Positions 27,180 to 34,462 of a stretch of 64,000 nt of DNA are shown in pieces; position 1 is the stretch's first letter, and each line of letters starts with the position of its first letter. Under the pieces are notes generated by a model. That model was not told the origin of the DNA and did not search any database. It saw only the letters and a list, made by a program, of their open reading frames with translations. Source of the DNA: Kutzneria sp036403095 (GTDB lineage: Bacteria > Actinomycetota > Actinomycetes > Mycobacteriales > Pseudonocardiaceae); NCBI GenBank assembly GCA_036403095.1, contig DASWRQ010000119.1, forward strand, positions 1 to 64,000, read 5' to 3'. The translations under genes were made by a program, and so were the position numbers.

Positions 27180-27523
27180 GGCCGGTCGCGCTGTGGTTGC
27201 CGTACGAGGTCGATGATCTCGCCGCGGCGACGGAGTTCTACACAGTCCGCCTTGGACTGTCCGAAGTGGATCGATTTGACGGCGGGGTCGTGCTGCGGGC
27301 CGCCGACGGCGCTTACGTGGAGCTGGCGGCGGCCGGCTCGTCACGGCCGGCGCCGCTGGCGTTCGAGCTGGCCTCCGACGGCGAGGTGGACGCGGCGTTC
27401 GGTGCGCTGCGACCACGGTCCGACGAGCTGGTTCGCGGGCCGGGCCGCTATCCCCGGGGCCACCACGGCTTCGAGGTGCGCGGCCCGGCGGGGGCGACCG
27501 TGATGATCTGGAGTGAGCGATGA
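27176..27523 (+). CDS. VOC (glyoxalase/bleomycin-resistance-fold) family protein
   Basis: 115 aa from GTG 27176 overlapping the SDR stop. One VOC module pair: LWLPYEVDDLAAATEFYTV and a C-terminal HGFEVRGPAGATVMIW. The first metal ligand position has no His, so a divergent or non-metal VOC protein is possible. It overlaps queA by ATGA. Function not assigned. Confidence 0.8.
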   Translation: MRPVALWLPYEVDDLAAATEFYTVRLGLSEVDRFDGGVVLRAADGAYVELAAAGSSRPAPLAFELASDGEVDAAFGALRPRSDELVRGPGRYPRGHHGFEVRGPAGATVMIWSER

Positions 27524-28524
27524 CCGCAACCGTGGAGTTCACGCTGCCGGCCGAGCTGGAGGCGCACGAGCCGCCCGAGGCTCGGGGGCCGTCCCGCGAC
27601 GCCGTCCGGCTGCTGGTCGGCCGGCGGGACTCGGGGGAGATCAGCCACCACCGGTTCGACGAGCTGCCGACGCTGTTGACGCCCGGCGACGTGCTCGTCG
27701 TCAACACCTCGGCGACGCTGCCGGCGGCCGTGCCGGTGCTGAATTCGGATCTGCGGCTGCACGTGTCGACCAGGCAGCCCGACGGCAACTGGCTGATCGA
27801 GCTGCGCACCGCCGACGGGCCCTTCCGGGATGCCGCGGCCGGGGAACGCTACGCCTTGCCCGGCGACGTCACGGTGACGTTGCTGGAGGCGTACTCCCGG
27901 GGCCGTTTGTGGATCGCCGCGTTCGATGTTCCTTCCGTGCCAAGGTATCTGCTGGACCACGGCGTGCCGATCCGCTACAGCTACGTACCGCGGCAGTGGC
28001 CGTTGTCCTTCTACCAGACGGTTTTCGCCGAGCACCCGGGCAGCGCCGAGATGCCCAGCGCGGCGCGACCGTTCACCGACCGGATCGTCACGCGGCTGGT
28101 GTCGGCCGGCATCCAGTTCGCGCCGATCCTGCTGCACACCGGCGTCGCCTCCCCCGAGGCGCACGAACGTCCTTACCCGGAGCGCTTTTCCGTGTCGGCG
28201 ACGACCGCGCGCATCGTCAATCAGGCCCGCGAGGCCGGCAACCGGGTCATCGGCATCGGCACCACTGCGGTACGGGCGTTGGAGAGCGCCGTCGAGGGCA
28301 CCCAGGTGGTGCCGGCGCAGGGCTGGACCGACCTCGTGATCACGCCCGAGCGGGGCGTGCGGGTGGTCGACGGGCTGCTCACCGGCTTCCACGAGCCGAT
28401 GGCCTCACACCTGGACATGCTCGCCGCGATCGCCGACGAGCCGCTGCTCATGGCCTGCTACGCCGAGGCCGTCCAGGCCGGCTACCTGTGGCACGAATTC
28501 GGCGACGTGAACCTGTTGTATTAG
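27520..28524 (+). CDS. queA: QueA-like S-adenosylmethionine:tRNA ribosyltransferase-isomerase
   Basis: 334 aa, a little shorter than the ~350-aa canonical QueA, which builds the cyclopentene ring of queuosine on tRNA from SAM. Family blocks: RDAVRLLVGRRDSGEISHHRF, VNTSATLPA (canonical VNDTRV is altered), IRYSYVPRQWPL (canonical I-x-Y-x-Y), EMPSAARPFT and GIGTTAVRALES. Altered motifs and no tgt or other queuosine gene nearby suggest a divergent actinobacterial QueA-like enzyme. ATG 27520 overlaps the VOC stop. A terminator hairpin follows. Confidence 0.85.
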   Translation: MTATVEFTLPAELEAHEPPEARGPSRDAVRLLVGRRDSGEISHHRFDELPTLLTPGDVLVVNTSATLPAAVPVLNSDLRLHVSTRQPDGNWLIELRTADGPFRDAAAGERYALPGDVTVTLLEAYSRGRLWIAAFDVPSVPRYLLDHGVPIRYSYVPRQWPLSFYQTVFAEHPGSAEMPSAARPFTDRIVTRLVSAGIQFAPILLHTGVASPEAHERPYPERFSVSATTARIVNQAREAGNRVIGIGTTAVRALESAVEGTQVVPAQGWTDLVITPERGVRVVDGLLTGFHEPMASHLDMLAAIADEPLLMACYAEAVQAGYLWHEFGDVNLLY

Positions 28525-28526
28525 TG

Positions 28527-28545
28527 GCCCGGCCTCCGGCCGGGC
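28527..28545 (+). terminator. Terminator hairpin after queA
   Basis: GCCCGGCC (28527-28534), loop TCC, GGCCGGGC (28538-28545), 2 bases after the queA stop. Confidence 0.6.
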
Positions 28546-28742
28546 GGGACCTGGCCCTGCATGCCGGCTCAACGGTCCGACGTCTTGGTGACGTGTGGTG
28601 ACCGCCTCGGGGACGTGTTCAAGGGCCTGCTCAGCACGGGCGGTCACCGCGATGTCACTCACGGGAATAATAGCGTCGATTTGACCCATGGGTCGTGACG
28701 GTTAGTGACCGAGTGTCCGTTTGAGCTAGAACGCTGGGGCAT

Positions 28743-29015
28743 GTGCGGCGGTGGGTGCGGCTGGTGGCCTTCGGCGGCTGTTTGGTGAACTGGATCTCAC
28801 TGGACGATCTGAGCGGTGTTTTCCTGTGCTGTCTACTCGGCGACGTGCATGGCGACGTCGACGGCGTGTCGGCCAATCCGTTGCGCCGCAAGGACTTTAT
28901 CGCCCACCTGTCGGCCATCCACGCGCCCGGACGAATCGCCATGCCGGCCGTCGGGCATGTGTTCCGTCACTCGGATCCGGACGCGGCGGTGCGCCATGTG
29001 CTCGGACGCAAGTAG
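28743..29015 (+). CDS. Small hypothetical protein
   Basis: 90 aa from GTG 28743. Not recognised. Supported by strong third-position G/C bias in this frame and by placement 9 bases before the STAS gene on the same strand. It begins MRRWVRLVAFGGC (GTG read as Met) and ends in a basic VRHVLGRK; there is a short hydrophobic stretch near residues 22-33. The start is uncertain; no clear ribosome site. TTGACC at 28680 followed 16 bases later by TAGTGA could be its promoter. Confidence 0.5.
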   Translation: MRRWVRLVAFGGCLVNWISLDDLSGVFLCCLLGDVHGDVDGVSANPLRRKDFIAHLSAIHAPGRIAMPAVGHVFRHSDPDAAVRHVLGRK

Positions 29016-29024
29016 GGTTGCCCG

Positions 29025-29327
29025 GTGCGTATCAGCAGCGAAGGAACGGAGACCGTGGTCCTCGCCGTGTCCGGCGAGGTTGACCTGGGCACCGCGCCGA
29101 GCCTCGAGGAGGCCGTCACCACGGCCGTCTCGACCGCCGGCGCGCACGCCGTGAGAATCGACCTCGCCCAGGTCTCCTTCATGGACTCCACCGGCCTGCG
29201 TGTGCTGCTGACCGGCCGGCAGGCCGCCGAGCAGCGCGGCATCGCCTTCACCGTGGCCAACCCCCAGCCCCACCTGCTCAAGGTGATGCGCGTGACCGGC
29301 ATCGACGGCCTGCTCGGACTGTCCTAA
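29025..29327 (+). CDS. STAS-domain anti-sigma factor antagonist
   Basis: 100 aa, a single STAS domain. VVLAVSGEVDLGTAPSLEEAV and the phosphorylatable Ser in FMDSTGLRVLL match SpoIIAA/RsbV-type antagonists, which release sigma factors from their anti-sigma kinase when dephosphorylated. GTG 29025 has no strong ribosome site. No anti-sigma kinase is adjacent; a SpoIIE-type phosphatase gene lies at 45.7 kb but is not linked. The stop overlaps the convergent gene by 4 bases (CTAA). Confidence 0.92.
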   Translation: MRISSEGTETVVLAVSGEVDLGTAPSLEEAVTTAVSTAGAHAVRIDLAQVSFMDSTGLRVLLTGRQAAEQRGIAFTVANPQPHLLKVMRVTGIDGLLGLS

Positions 29328-30280
29328 TCGGACTCGTACCGCCAGCAGATGCCATAGCTGAAGCCCTGTTCCGGGTGCTCGAACCGGCCTGCGACCTCGT
29401 CGGCGCCGTCGAGGGCGAGCATCGGTCCGTCCGGCGTGCCCCGGTGCGGCAGCGCGCCCGGCCCGGCCCGGTCGGTGCGCCACACGGCCAGCGGCCGACG
29501 CCGCGCGCCGAACCGGACACGCGTCTCGAACAGGGCGCAGCTGACTAATGGTTTGAACACGTAGTGATCGGCGATGGGCTGCCCGTCGCGGACCTGGAAG
29601 ACGATGGCGTAGGTGTGCGGCTCGTTCCAGACCAGCGGCCTCGGCAGCCTGAGCAGGTAGCGGAAGTGGACGGCGTTCAGGCGCTCCGCCCGGACGATGC
29701 GGGCCCCGTGCTGGATCTCGGCGTGCACCTCACGGTCGATATCGGCCCCGTCGCGCCGGCGCGGCACGGTGAACCGGGCGACGACATGGTCCAGGCCGTC
29801 CCGGGTGGCCACGATCGTGCGCTCCTCGATGACCTCCGGGCTCGGCCGGTCCAGCCGCACCAGCACCCGTAGCCGGCGGACCGCCCAGCCCCGCTCCGGG
29901 TCCAATGGGTCGACGCTCCGGGCGATCAGCTGGGCCAGCTTCACGAACGCGTCGTCCATACGACGCCGGGCCGTGCGCTCGGACAGCCGGCGGTCCGCGG
30001 CGAGCAGCTCCGTGCGCCGGGACAGCGTGGCCGCTTGCAGGTCGCGGTCCAGGCCGAGGGCCACGAGCACCGCCTGGCGGTCCTCCGCCGGCAGGTCGAC
30101 GTCCGTGAGCAGGCCGATTGCCTGACTGACCAGCCGCCGGACCTCCGTGCCGCCGCAGTCGGGCGGGATGTCGGCCCAGCGCGCCACCGCCCGTCCGATC
30201 CGCAGGTGGACGTCGGCCCGGTGCAGCCCCCGACCTCGTCTCAGGGTTGTGAACTCGCTGATCAGGTCGGCCTCGGTCAT
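29324..30280 (-). CDS. Conserved-looking hypothetical protein with possible N-terminal HTH
   Basis: 318 aa from ATG 30280. Not recognised. The N-terminal half is helical and Arg-rich, with SERTARRRMDDAFVKLAQLI looking like a DNA-binding or recognition helix. The C-terminal half is beta-rich (FRYLLRLPRPLVWNEPHTY, KPLVSCALFETRVRFG) with many Trp/Tyr/Phe, suggesting a ligand-binding or dimerisation domain. It is divergent from a Nudix-like gene across 144 bases, suggesting shared control. The longer frame to 30637 would overlap that gene and lacks codon support. Confidence 0.7.
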   Translation of the reverse strand: MTEADLISEFTTLRRGRGLHRADVHLRIGRAVARWADIPPDCGGTEVRRLVSQAIGLLTDVDLPAEDRQAVLVALGLDRDLQAATLSRRTELLAADRRLSERTARRRMDDAFVKLAQLIARSVDPLDPERGWAVRRLRVLVRLDRPSPEVIEERTIVATRDGLDHVVARFTVPRRRDGADIDREVHAEIQHGARIVRAERLNAVHFRYLLRLPRPLVWNEPHTYAIVFQVRDGQPIADHYVFKPLVSCALFETRVRFGARRRPLAVWRTDRAGPGALPHRGTPDGPMLALDGADEVAGRFEHPEQGFSYGICWRYESD

Positions 30281-30424
30281 TCCCGCCCCCTTCGGCCACA
30301 ACCGGCGCAACATGGCCAGGAGCTGGCCAGTTCCGGCGCGGCGGCCACGCGACCATCCAGTTTCGATGTTAGTGAGCGGCCGGCCCCGTGGGATGCGGCG
30401 TTCACCCGGAAGGAGGTGGAGTCC

Positions 30425-31030
30425 GTGTTCCGGCAACTGTTTCGGCCACTGTTCGGCTCGCGGCGAGCGCGGGCGGTGCGGGTGTGCTGCGCGGCGGTGC
30501 TGCGGGTACGGGAGGACGACCGGATCGTGCTGGTGGAGTCCGCCTCGCGGCCGGGAGCGTTCGCGCCGCCGGGTGGGGTGCTGCGGTGCTCGGAGCCGCT
30601 GGGACAGCTGGGTTTTGCCGGCGACAACGACCACCACCTGCGCGGATACCTGCCGACGCGGTCGATCGAGGCATTCGTGCGGTGGTTCGAGAGCGGGACG
30701 GGCCGTGAGGACGGGGAGGAGTGCCTGCGGCGCGCGCTCGCCGGGGTTCTGGCCGAGTTCGGGGTGCCCGGCCAGAACCTGAGCTTTGATCGGTTAGGCG
30801 GCGAGATCGAGTGCTCGGCCGTGGAGCTGCGAGGATTCGAGTTCTACGACCTGGCGCCCGGCCCGGCGCGGGATCGGCTGCTGGCGCTGGCCGCCGATCC
30901 CCGTGTGCACACGGTGTTCTCGGCTTCGTCGGCGCAGGTCGCGGCCGGCCGGGTCGGCACGGCGGTGATCGCGCCCCATGCCCGCTACCTGACCTGCGAC
31001 AACACCGTGGTGGCGAAGAACTCCCGGTGA
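30425..31030 (+). CDS. Divergent Nudix-like protein (resembles SMODS-associated Nudix)
   Basis: 201 aa from GTG 30425, placed 8 bases after AGGAGG (30411-30416). A degenerate Nudix pattern is visible: PPGGVLRCSEPLG, then DNDHHLRGYLPTRSIEAFVRW, then REDGEECLRRALAGVLAEFG where canonical Nudix has REx2EE. From memory, the LRGYLP...FVRWFxSGxGRE block resembles the Nudix family linked to SMODS/CBASS-type conflict systems; that assignment needs a profile search. The first 15 residues are basic/aromatic (FRQLFRPLFGSRRARAVR), perhaps a membrane anchor. No cyclase or effector gene is adjacent. Confidence 0.6.
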   Translation: MFRQLFRPLFGSRRARAVRVCCAAVLRVREDDRIVLVESASRPGAFAPPGGVLRCSEPLGQLGFAGDNDHHLRGYLPTRSIEAFVRWFESGTGREDGEECLRRALAGVLAEFGVPGQNLSFDRLGGEIECSAVELRGFEFYDLAPGPARDRLLALAADPRVHTVFSASSAQVAAGRVGTAVIAPHARYLTCDNTVVAKNSR

Positions 31031-31086
31031 TCGACGTCGTATTGTTGCGGCGACTGCATGTAGATGCCGGAGATGGAATTCGCCAC
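30985..31086 (-). CDS. Possible leaderless small ORF antisense to the Nudix 3' end
   Basis: 33 codons from GTG 31086 (VANSISGIYMQSPQQYDVDH...). TAGCGT lies 6 nt before the GTG, the leaderless spacing, and third positions are mostly G/C. It overlaps the last 46 bases of the Nudix gene on the other strand. No ribosome site. Weak but noteworthy. Confidence 0.25.
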   Translation of the reverse strand: MANSISGIYMQSPQQYDVDHREFFATTVLSQVR

Positions 31087-31139
31087 GTCGCGACGCTACC
31101 GGTCCGCCGGCCGGGTCGGCCCGACCGGCGGAAATCCGG

Positions 31140-31187
31140 TCAGCTACGGACGATTCCCGCGATGAGCACGATGACGTGGCTCTCCAT
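31140..31187 (-). CDS. Possible 15-codon hydrophobic peptide ORF
   Basis: MESHVIVLIAGIVRS then TGA, preceded by GGGAGGGGAAATC, a good ribosome site about 6 bases from ATG 31187. It lies 124 bases downstream of the Crp-family stop on the same strand. Could be a tiny membrane peptide or chance. Confidence 0.22.
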   Translation of the reverse strand: MESHVIVLIAGIVRS

Positions 31188-31193
31188 GATTTC

Positions 31194-31232
31194 CCCTCCC
31201 TCTGACGACAGCGTCAGAATGCGACGGGAGGG
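31194..31232 (-). terminator. Two-part hairpin downstream of the Crp-family gene
   Basis: CCCTCCC (31194-31200) and GGGAGGG (31226-31232) enclose a perfect inner stem TCTGACG/CGTCAGA with loop ACAG. Its GGGAGGGG strand is also the ribosome site of the 15-codon ORF at 31187, so folding could mask or expose that site. Confidence 0.45.
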
Positions 31233-31310
31233 CATTTCGCACAGTGCCGTGTGACACGCACCGAATGTGCCGTGTGGCTCACAACGCTCTGGCCGACGCA
31301 CCCGGCGACC

Positions 31311-31982
31311 TCACAGCCGGGCCAGCGACCTCAGCACGTCCGGCCGTCCCACGATGATCCGGCGACGGCCCGTCACCAGCACTCCCCGGGCTCGCAGCAT
31401 CGCCATCGCCCGAGCCACCGCCCTTCTCGACGCCCCCAGCTGGTTGGCGATCTCCTCCTGCGTAAAGGGCGTGTCGATCACGATGCCGTCCGCCGTCGGC
31501 CGGCCCCGCTCCGCCATCAGCCTCGCCAGGTGCCCGGCCAGCCGGTGGCTGACGTCCAGCTCCACCGCTCCCACCCTGGCCCTTTCCGCCTCCCGCAGCC
31601 GCACCGCCAGCGACTTGATCACCGCGATCGCGATCTCCGGCCGCTTCCGCAGGCTCCCCTGGAACTGCGCCGCCGTCAGCTGCACCACCGTCGTCGGCTC
31701 CACACTCCGCACCGACGCCGTCCTTTCCCACCCGTGCAGCGCCGCCAACTCCCCCAACACATCCCCCGGCCCCCGCAGCGCATAGACGAGCTCACGGCCG
31801 TCGGCCAGCAACGTCGACACCCGCACCCACCCGTCCACGATCACGTGCAGGAAATCGGAGGGATCGTCCTCCCGGATCAGCACCTCGTCCGCCGCGAACG
31901 CCCGCTTGATCCCGCCGGCCAGCAGATGTTCCCGCTCGGCTTCCGGTAAGTACGACAGCAAACTCCCCCGTGCCGGCTCCAT
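31311..31982 (-). CDS. Crp/Fnr-family transcriptional regulator
   Basis: 223 aa from ATG 31982. Cyclic-nucleotide-binding fold about 10-125 (LSYLPEAEREHLLAGG, DEVLIREDDPSDFLHVIVDG, RGPGDVLGELAALHG) and a C-terminal winged HTH (FTQEEIANQLGASRRAVARAM). The cNMP phosphate-binding Arg-Ser/Thr pair is not clear, so the ligand may not be cAMP. No Fe-S Cys cluster, so not Fnr-like redox sensing. The longer frame to 32198 has poor codon use. Divergent from the decayed alcohol dehydrogenase/aldehyde dehydrogenase genes, which it may once have controlled. Confidence 0.9.
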   Translation of the reverse strand: MEPARGSLLSYLPEAEREHLLAGGIKRAFAADEVLIREDDPSDFLHVIVDGWVRVSTLLADGRELVYALRGPGDVLGELAALHGWERTASVRSVEPTTVVQLTAAQFQGSLRKRPEIAIAVIKSLAVRLREAERARVGAVELDVSHRLAGHLARLMAERGRPTADGIVIDTPFTQEEIANQLGASRRAVARAMAMLRARGVLVTGRRRIIVGRPDVLRSLARL

Positions 31983-32064
31983 CACGAATCCACCTGGTCG
32001 GTGAAGCCCACCGACGAGCCCGGGATGGTGTTGTCCATGAAGCCCCCCAGTGGTGTGCCCTAGT

Positions 32065-32096
32065 CGTTCGTGGCGAAGGTTGTGCCCGCACGAACG
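32065..32096. promoter_or_regulatory. Inverted repeat upstream of the Crp-family gene
   Basis: CGTTCGTG (32065-32072) and CACGAACG (32089-32096) are perfect 8-base arms with 16 bases between, in the divergent region between the Crp-family gene and the dehydrogenase remnant. The spacing suggests two half-sites or a long dyad for a dimeric regulator. Confidence 0.35.
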
Positions 32097-32191
32097 CCGA
32101 TGGGTGCCGCAAACGTGAGCCGTGGCTAACGTGGCAGTGTCGACCACTCCGACGAGAGGCCCGCGGTGACCGACGACGTTCACTCGAAAGC

Positions 32192-32706
32192 ATGACAACG
32201 ACGCGGACGGTGGTGCTACGCGGCCTCGATCGGGGATTCTCCCTGGAGGAGATCCGGCCGGCCGGGCTGCGGCCGGACGAGGTGCTGATGGAGATCGCCG
32301 GCGCGGGAATGTGCCACACGGACATGCTGCCGCGAACGCCCGAGATGGGCACGAGGCCGGCGCCGATGTGCTGGGACACGAGGGAAGCGGTGTGGTGACG
32401 GAGGTCGGCGCGGCGGTGACCGGGGTGCGCCCCGGCGACCACGTGCTGCTGGGGTGCGGCCTCCGGACGGGTACGGGCGCGGTGCTGAACGAGACGCGGC
32501 TGGCCCCGGGGCAATCGATTGCCGTCGCCTACGTGCTCGAAGGCAACGCGGTCCTCAAAGCCTTCCTACCCCGGCTGATCGATTTCTGGCGGGACGGCCG
32601 CTTCCCGTTCGACCGGGGTGATCCGCACCTGTCCCATGGACGACATCGACACCGCCGAGCGGGCTCGCTTTCCGGCGTGACGATCAAGCTCGTCCTCCTG
32701 TCCTGA
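32192..32706 (+). pseudogene. Decayed zinc-dependent (aryl) alcohol dehydrogenase
   Basis: The N-terminal zinc alcohol dehydrogenase sequence (GAGMCHTD) reads from ATG 32192. A one-base deletion at about 32368 shifts the frame, and the expected LGHEGSGVVTEVGAAVTGVR block continues in the next frame. After CGLRTGTGAVLNE... the text jumps from the start of the Rossmann fold straight to the C-terminal FLPRLIDFWRDGRFPFDR block, a deletion of roughly 150 codons. The last segment (MDDIDTAERA, then SLSGVTIK) alternates between two frames. Multiple lesions make it non-functional. An intact aldehyde dehydrogenase starts 20 bases later, so this was probably an alcohol-to-acid oxidation operon. Confidence 0.88.
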
Positions 32707-32725
32707 CACACAAGGAGCACAGATC

Positions 32726-34150
32726 ATGGCCTCCGCCATAGCCGACATCGTGTCCGCGGACGCGCTCGACTTCGCCGCCGACGGCGGCTTCGACGTCGTC
32801 AACCCGGCGACCGGGGAGGTGTTCGCGCAGGCGCCGCAGATCGGCGACAAGGCGCTGGACGCCGTCTTCGCCACGGCGCAGAACGCCTTCCAGAGCTGGC
32901 GCAAGGACGAGGACACGCGGCGCGCGGCCTTGCGCATGGCGGCCGACGCCATCGAGAAGCGGGCCGGCGACCTGGTCCCCATGCTCACGGCCGAGCAGGG
33001 CAAGCCGCTCAACGACGCCATGGGCGAGGTCTACGCGGCGGCGATGTGGCTGCGGTACTACGCCGACCTCGAGGTGCCGCGGGAGATCATCCAGGACGAC
33101 TCCGTTGCCTACCAGGAGGTTGTCCGCAAGCCGCTCGGCGTCGTCGCCGGTATCACGCCGTGGAACTTCCCACTGGCGCTGGCCACGTGGAAGATCGCGC
33201 CGGCCCTGCGTGCCGGAAACACCTTGGTGCTCAAGCCTTCCCCGTTCACGCCGCTGGCCACGCTGGCCTTGGGGCAGGTGCTGCGGGAGGTGCTGCCGGA
33301 CGGCGTGCTCAGCGTCGTCACCGGTCGCGACCCGCTCGGCGCGGCCATGGTCGCGCATCCCGTGCCGCGCAAGGTCAGCTTCACCGGCTCCACCGCCACC
33401 GGCAAGAAGGTCGCCGCGTCCGCGGCCGACGACCTCAAGCGCGTGACCCTGGAGCTCGGCGGCAACGACCCCGCCATCGTGCTGTCGGACGTCGACGTCG
33501 ACGCCATCGCGCAGGAGCTGTTCTGGAGCGCGTTCCGCAACAACGGCCAGGTCTGCCTTGCCGTCAAACGGGTTTACGCCCACGAGTCGATCCACGCCCA
33601 GCTCGTCGAGGCCCTCGCCGCCATCGCGTCGTCGGTCAAGGTCGACGACGGCACCGTGGACGGCGCGCAGCTCGGGCCGATCAACAACCGGCCCCAGTTC
33701 ACCCGGGTCAGCGAGCTCGTCACCGACGCCCTCGGCCGCGGCGCCCGCGCCGTCACCGGCGGCACCGCGCTGGACCGTCCCGGCTACTTCTACGCCCCCA
33801 CCATCCTCGACCAGGTCTCCGACGGCGTGCGCATCGTCGACGAGGAGCAGTTCGGGCCGGTGCTGCCGGTGCTGTCCTACCGCGACGAGGACGACGCCAT
33901 CGCCCGCGCCAATCGCAGCAACTACGGCCTCACCGCGTCCGTCTGGTCCGGCGACGCCGAGCGCGCCCACGCCCTGGCCACCGACATCGACAGCGGCCAG
34001 GTCACGATCAACGGCCACGGCACCGCCATACGTCCCAACCTGCCGTTCGGCGGCCACAAGTGGAGCGGCCTCGGCGTCGAGAACGGCCCGTGGGGCCTCT
34101 ACGGCTTCACCGAGATCCAGGTCGTCGCCGGTCCCCCGCGTCAGAAGTAA
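32726..34150 (+). CDS. Aldehyde dehydrogenase family protein
   Basis: 474 aa, full length. NAD(P)-linked oxidation of an aldehyde to an acid. Motifs: ITPWNFPLALATWKIAPAL (cofactor and Asn region), FTGSTATGKKV, catalytic Glu in LELGGNDPAIV and catalytic Cys in NNGQVCLAVKR, then EEQFGPVLPV. The CLAVKR context resembles betaine/succinic-semialdehyde/benzaldehyde-type members; the decayed aryl-alcohol dehydrogenase upstream hints at aromatic aldehydes. AAGGAGC ribosome site before ATG 32726. A strong terminator follows at 34267. Confidence 0.95.
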   Translation: MASAIADIVSADALDFAADGGFDVVNPATGEVFAQAPQIGDKALDAVFATAQNAFQSWRKDEDTRRAALRMAADAIEKRAGDLVPMLTAEQGKPLNDAMGEVYAAAMWLRYYADLEVPREIIQDDSVAYQEVVRKPLGVVAGITPWNFPLALATWKIAPALRAGNTLVLKPSPFTPLATLALGQVLREVLPDGVLSVVTGRDPLGAAMVAHPVPRKVSFTGSTATGKKVAASAADDLKRVTLELGGNDPAIVLSDVDVDAIAQELFWSAFRNNGQVCLAVKRVYAHESIHAQLVEALAAIASSVKVDDGTVDGAQLGPINNRPQFTRVSELVTDALGRGARAVTGGTALDRPGYFYAPTILDQVSDGVRIVDEEQFGPVLPVLSYRDEDDAIARANRSNYGLTASVWSGDAERAHALATDIDSGQVTINGHGTAIRPNLPFGGHKWSGLGVENGPWGLYGFTEIQVVAGPPRQK

Positions 34151-34266
34151 GCAGTCTCCCCCGACAAAATTGCGTGGACACCCGCGCGGCCAGACGCCAT
34201 GATCGGCCGAACGTCGCACGGAGCGGTCACAGCCTGTGCGACGGGGCGGAGGAATCTCTCTCCGCC

Positions 34267-34297
34267 GGGCCGGCCGGGGCAAAGCCCCGGCCGGCCC
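34267..34297 (+). terminator. Strong terminator after the aldehyde dehydrogenase
   Basis: GGGCCGGCCGGGGC (34267-34280), loop AAA, then a perfectly complementary 14-base arm (34284-34297). The rest of 34151-34452 holds only this and the hydrolase-like remnant listed next. Confidence 0.75.
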
Positions 34298-34349
34298 TAT
34301 ACGACTGCCGCGCACATAGCCCGGGGCTCATAGCCAACTACCAGCCGAA

Positions 34350-34462
34350 ATCGTCGAGCAAATGCCAGCTTCTGTGGTTGGAGTTCAGCGGCGCAGCGCA
34401 CTTCAACTTCAGCGACTACGGCGCGTACTACCTCGCCGCACGGCTGCGTGAATCAGTGGTCC
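34350..34462 (+). pseudogene. Possible C-terminal remnant of an alpha/beta hydrolase
   Basis: One frame here reads LLWLEFSGAAHFNFSDYGAYYLAARLRE, which looks like the His-containing end of a PAF-acetylhydrolase or dienelactone-hydrolase-like protein (pattern GxxHFxFSD). No upstream remainder or start is visible, and the reading continues without conservation into the M56 gene. Weak evidence. Confidence 0.25.
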
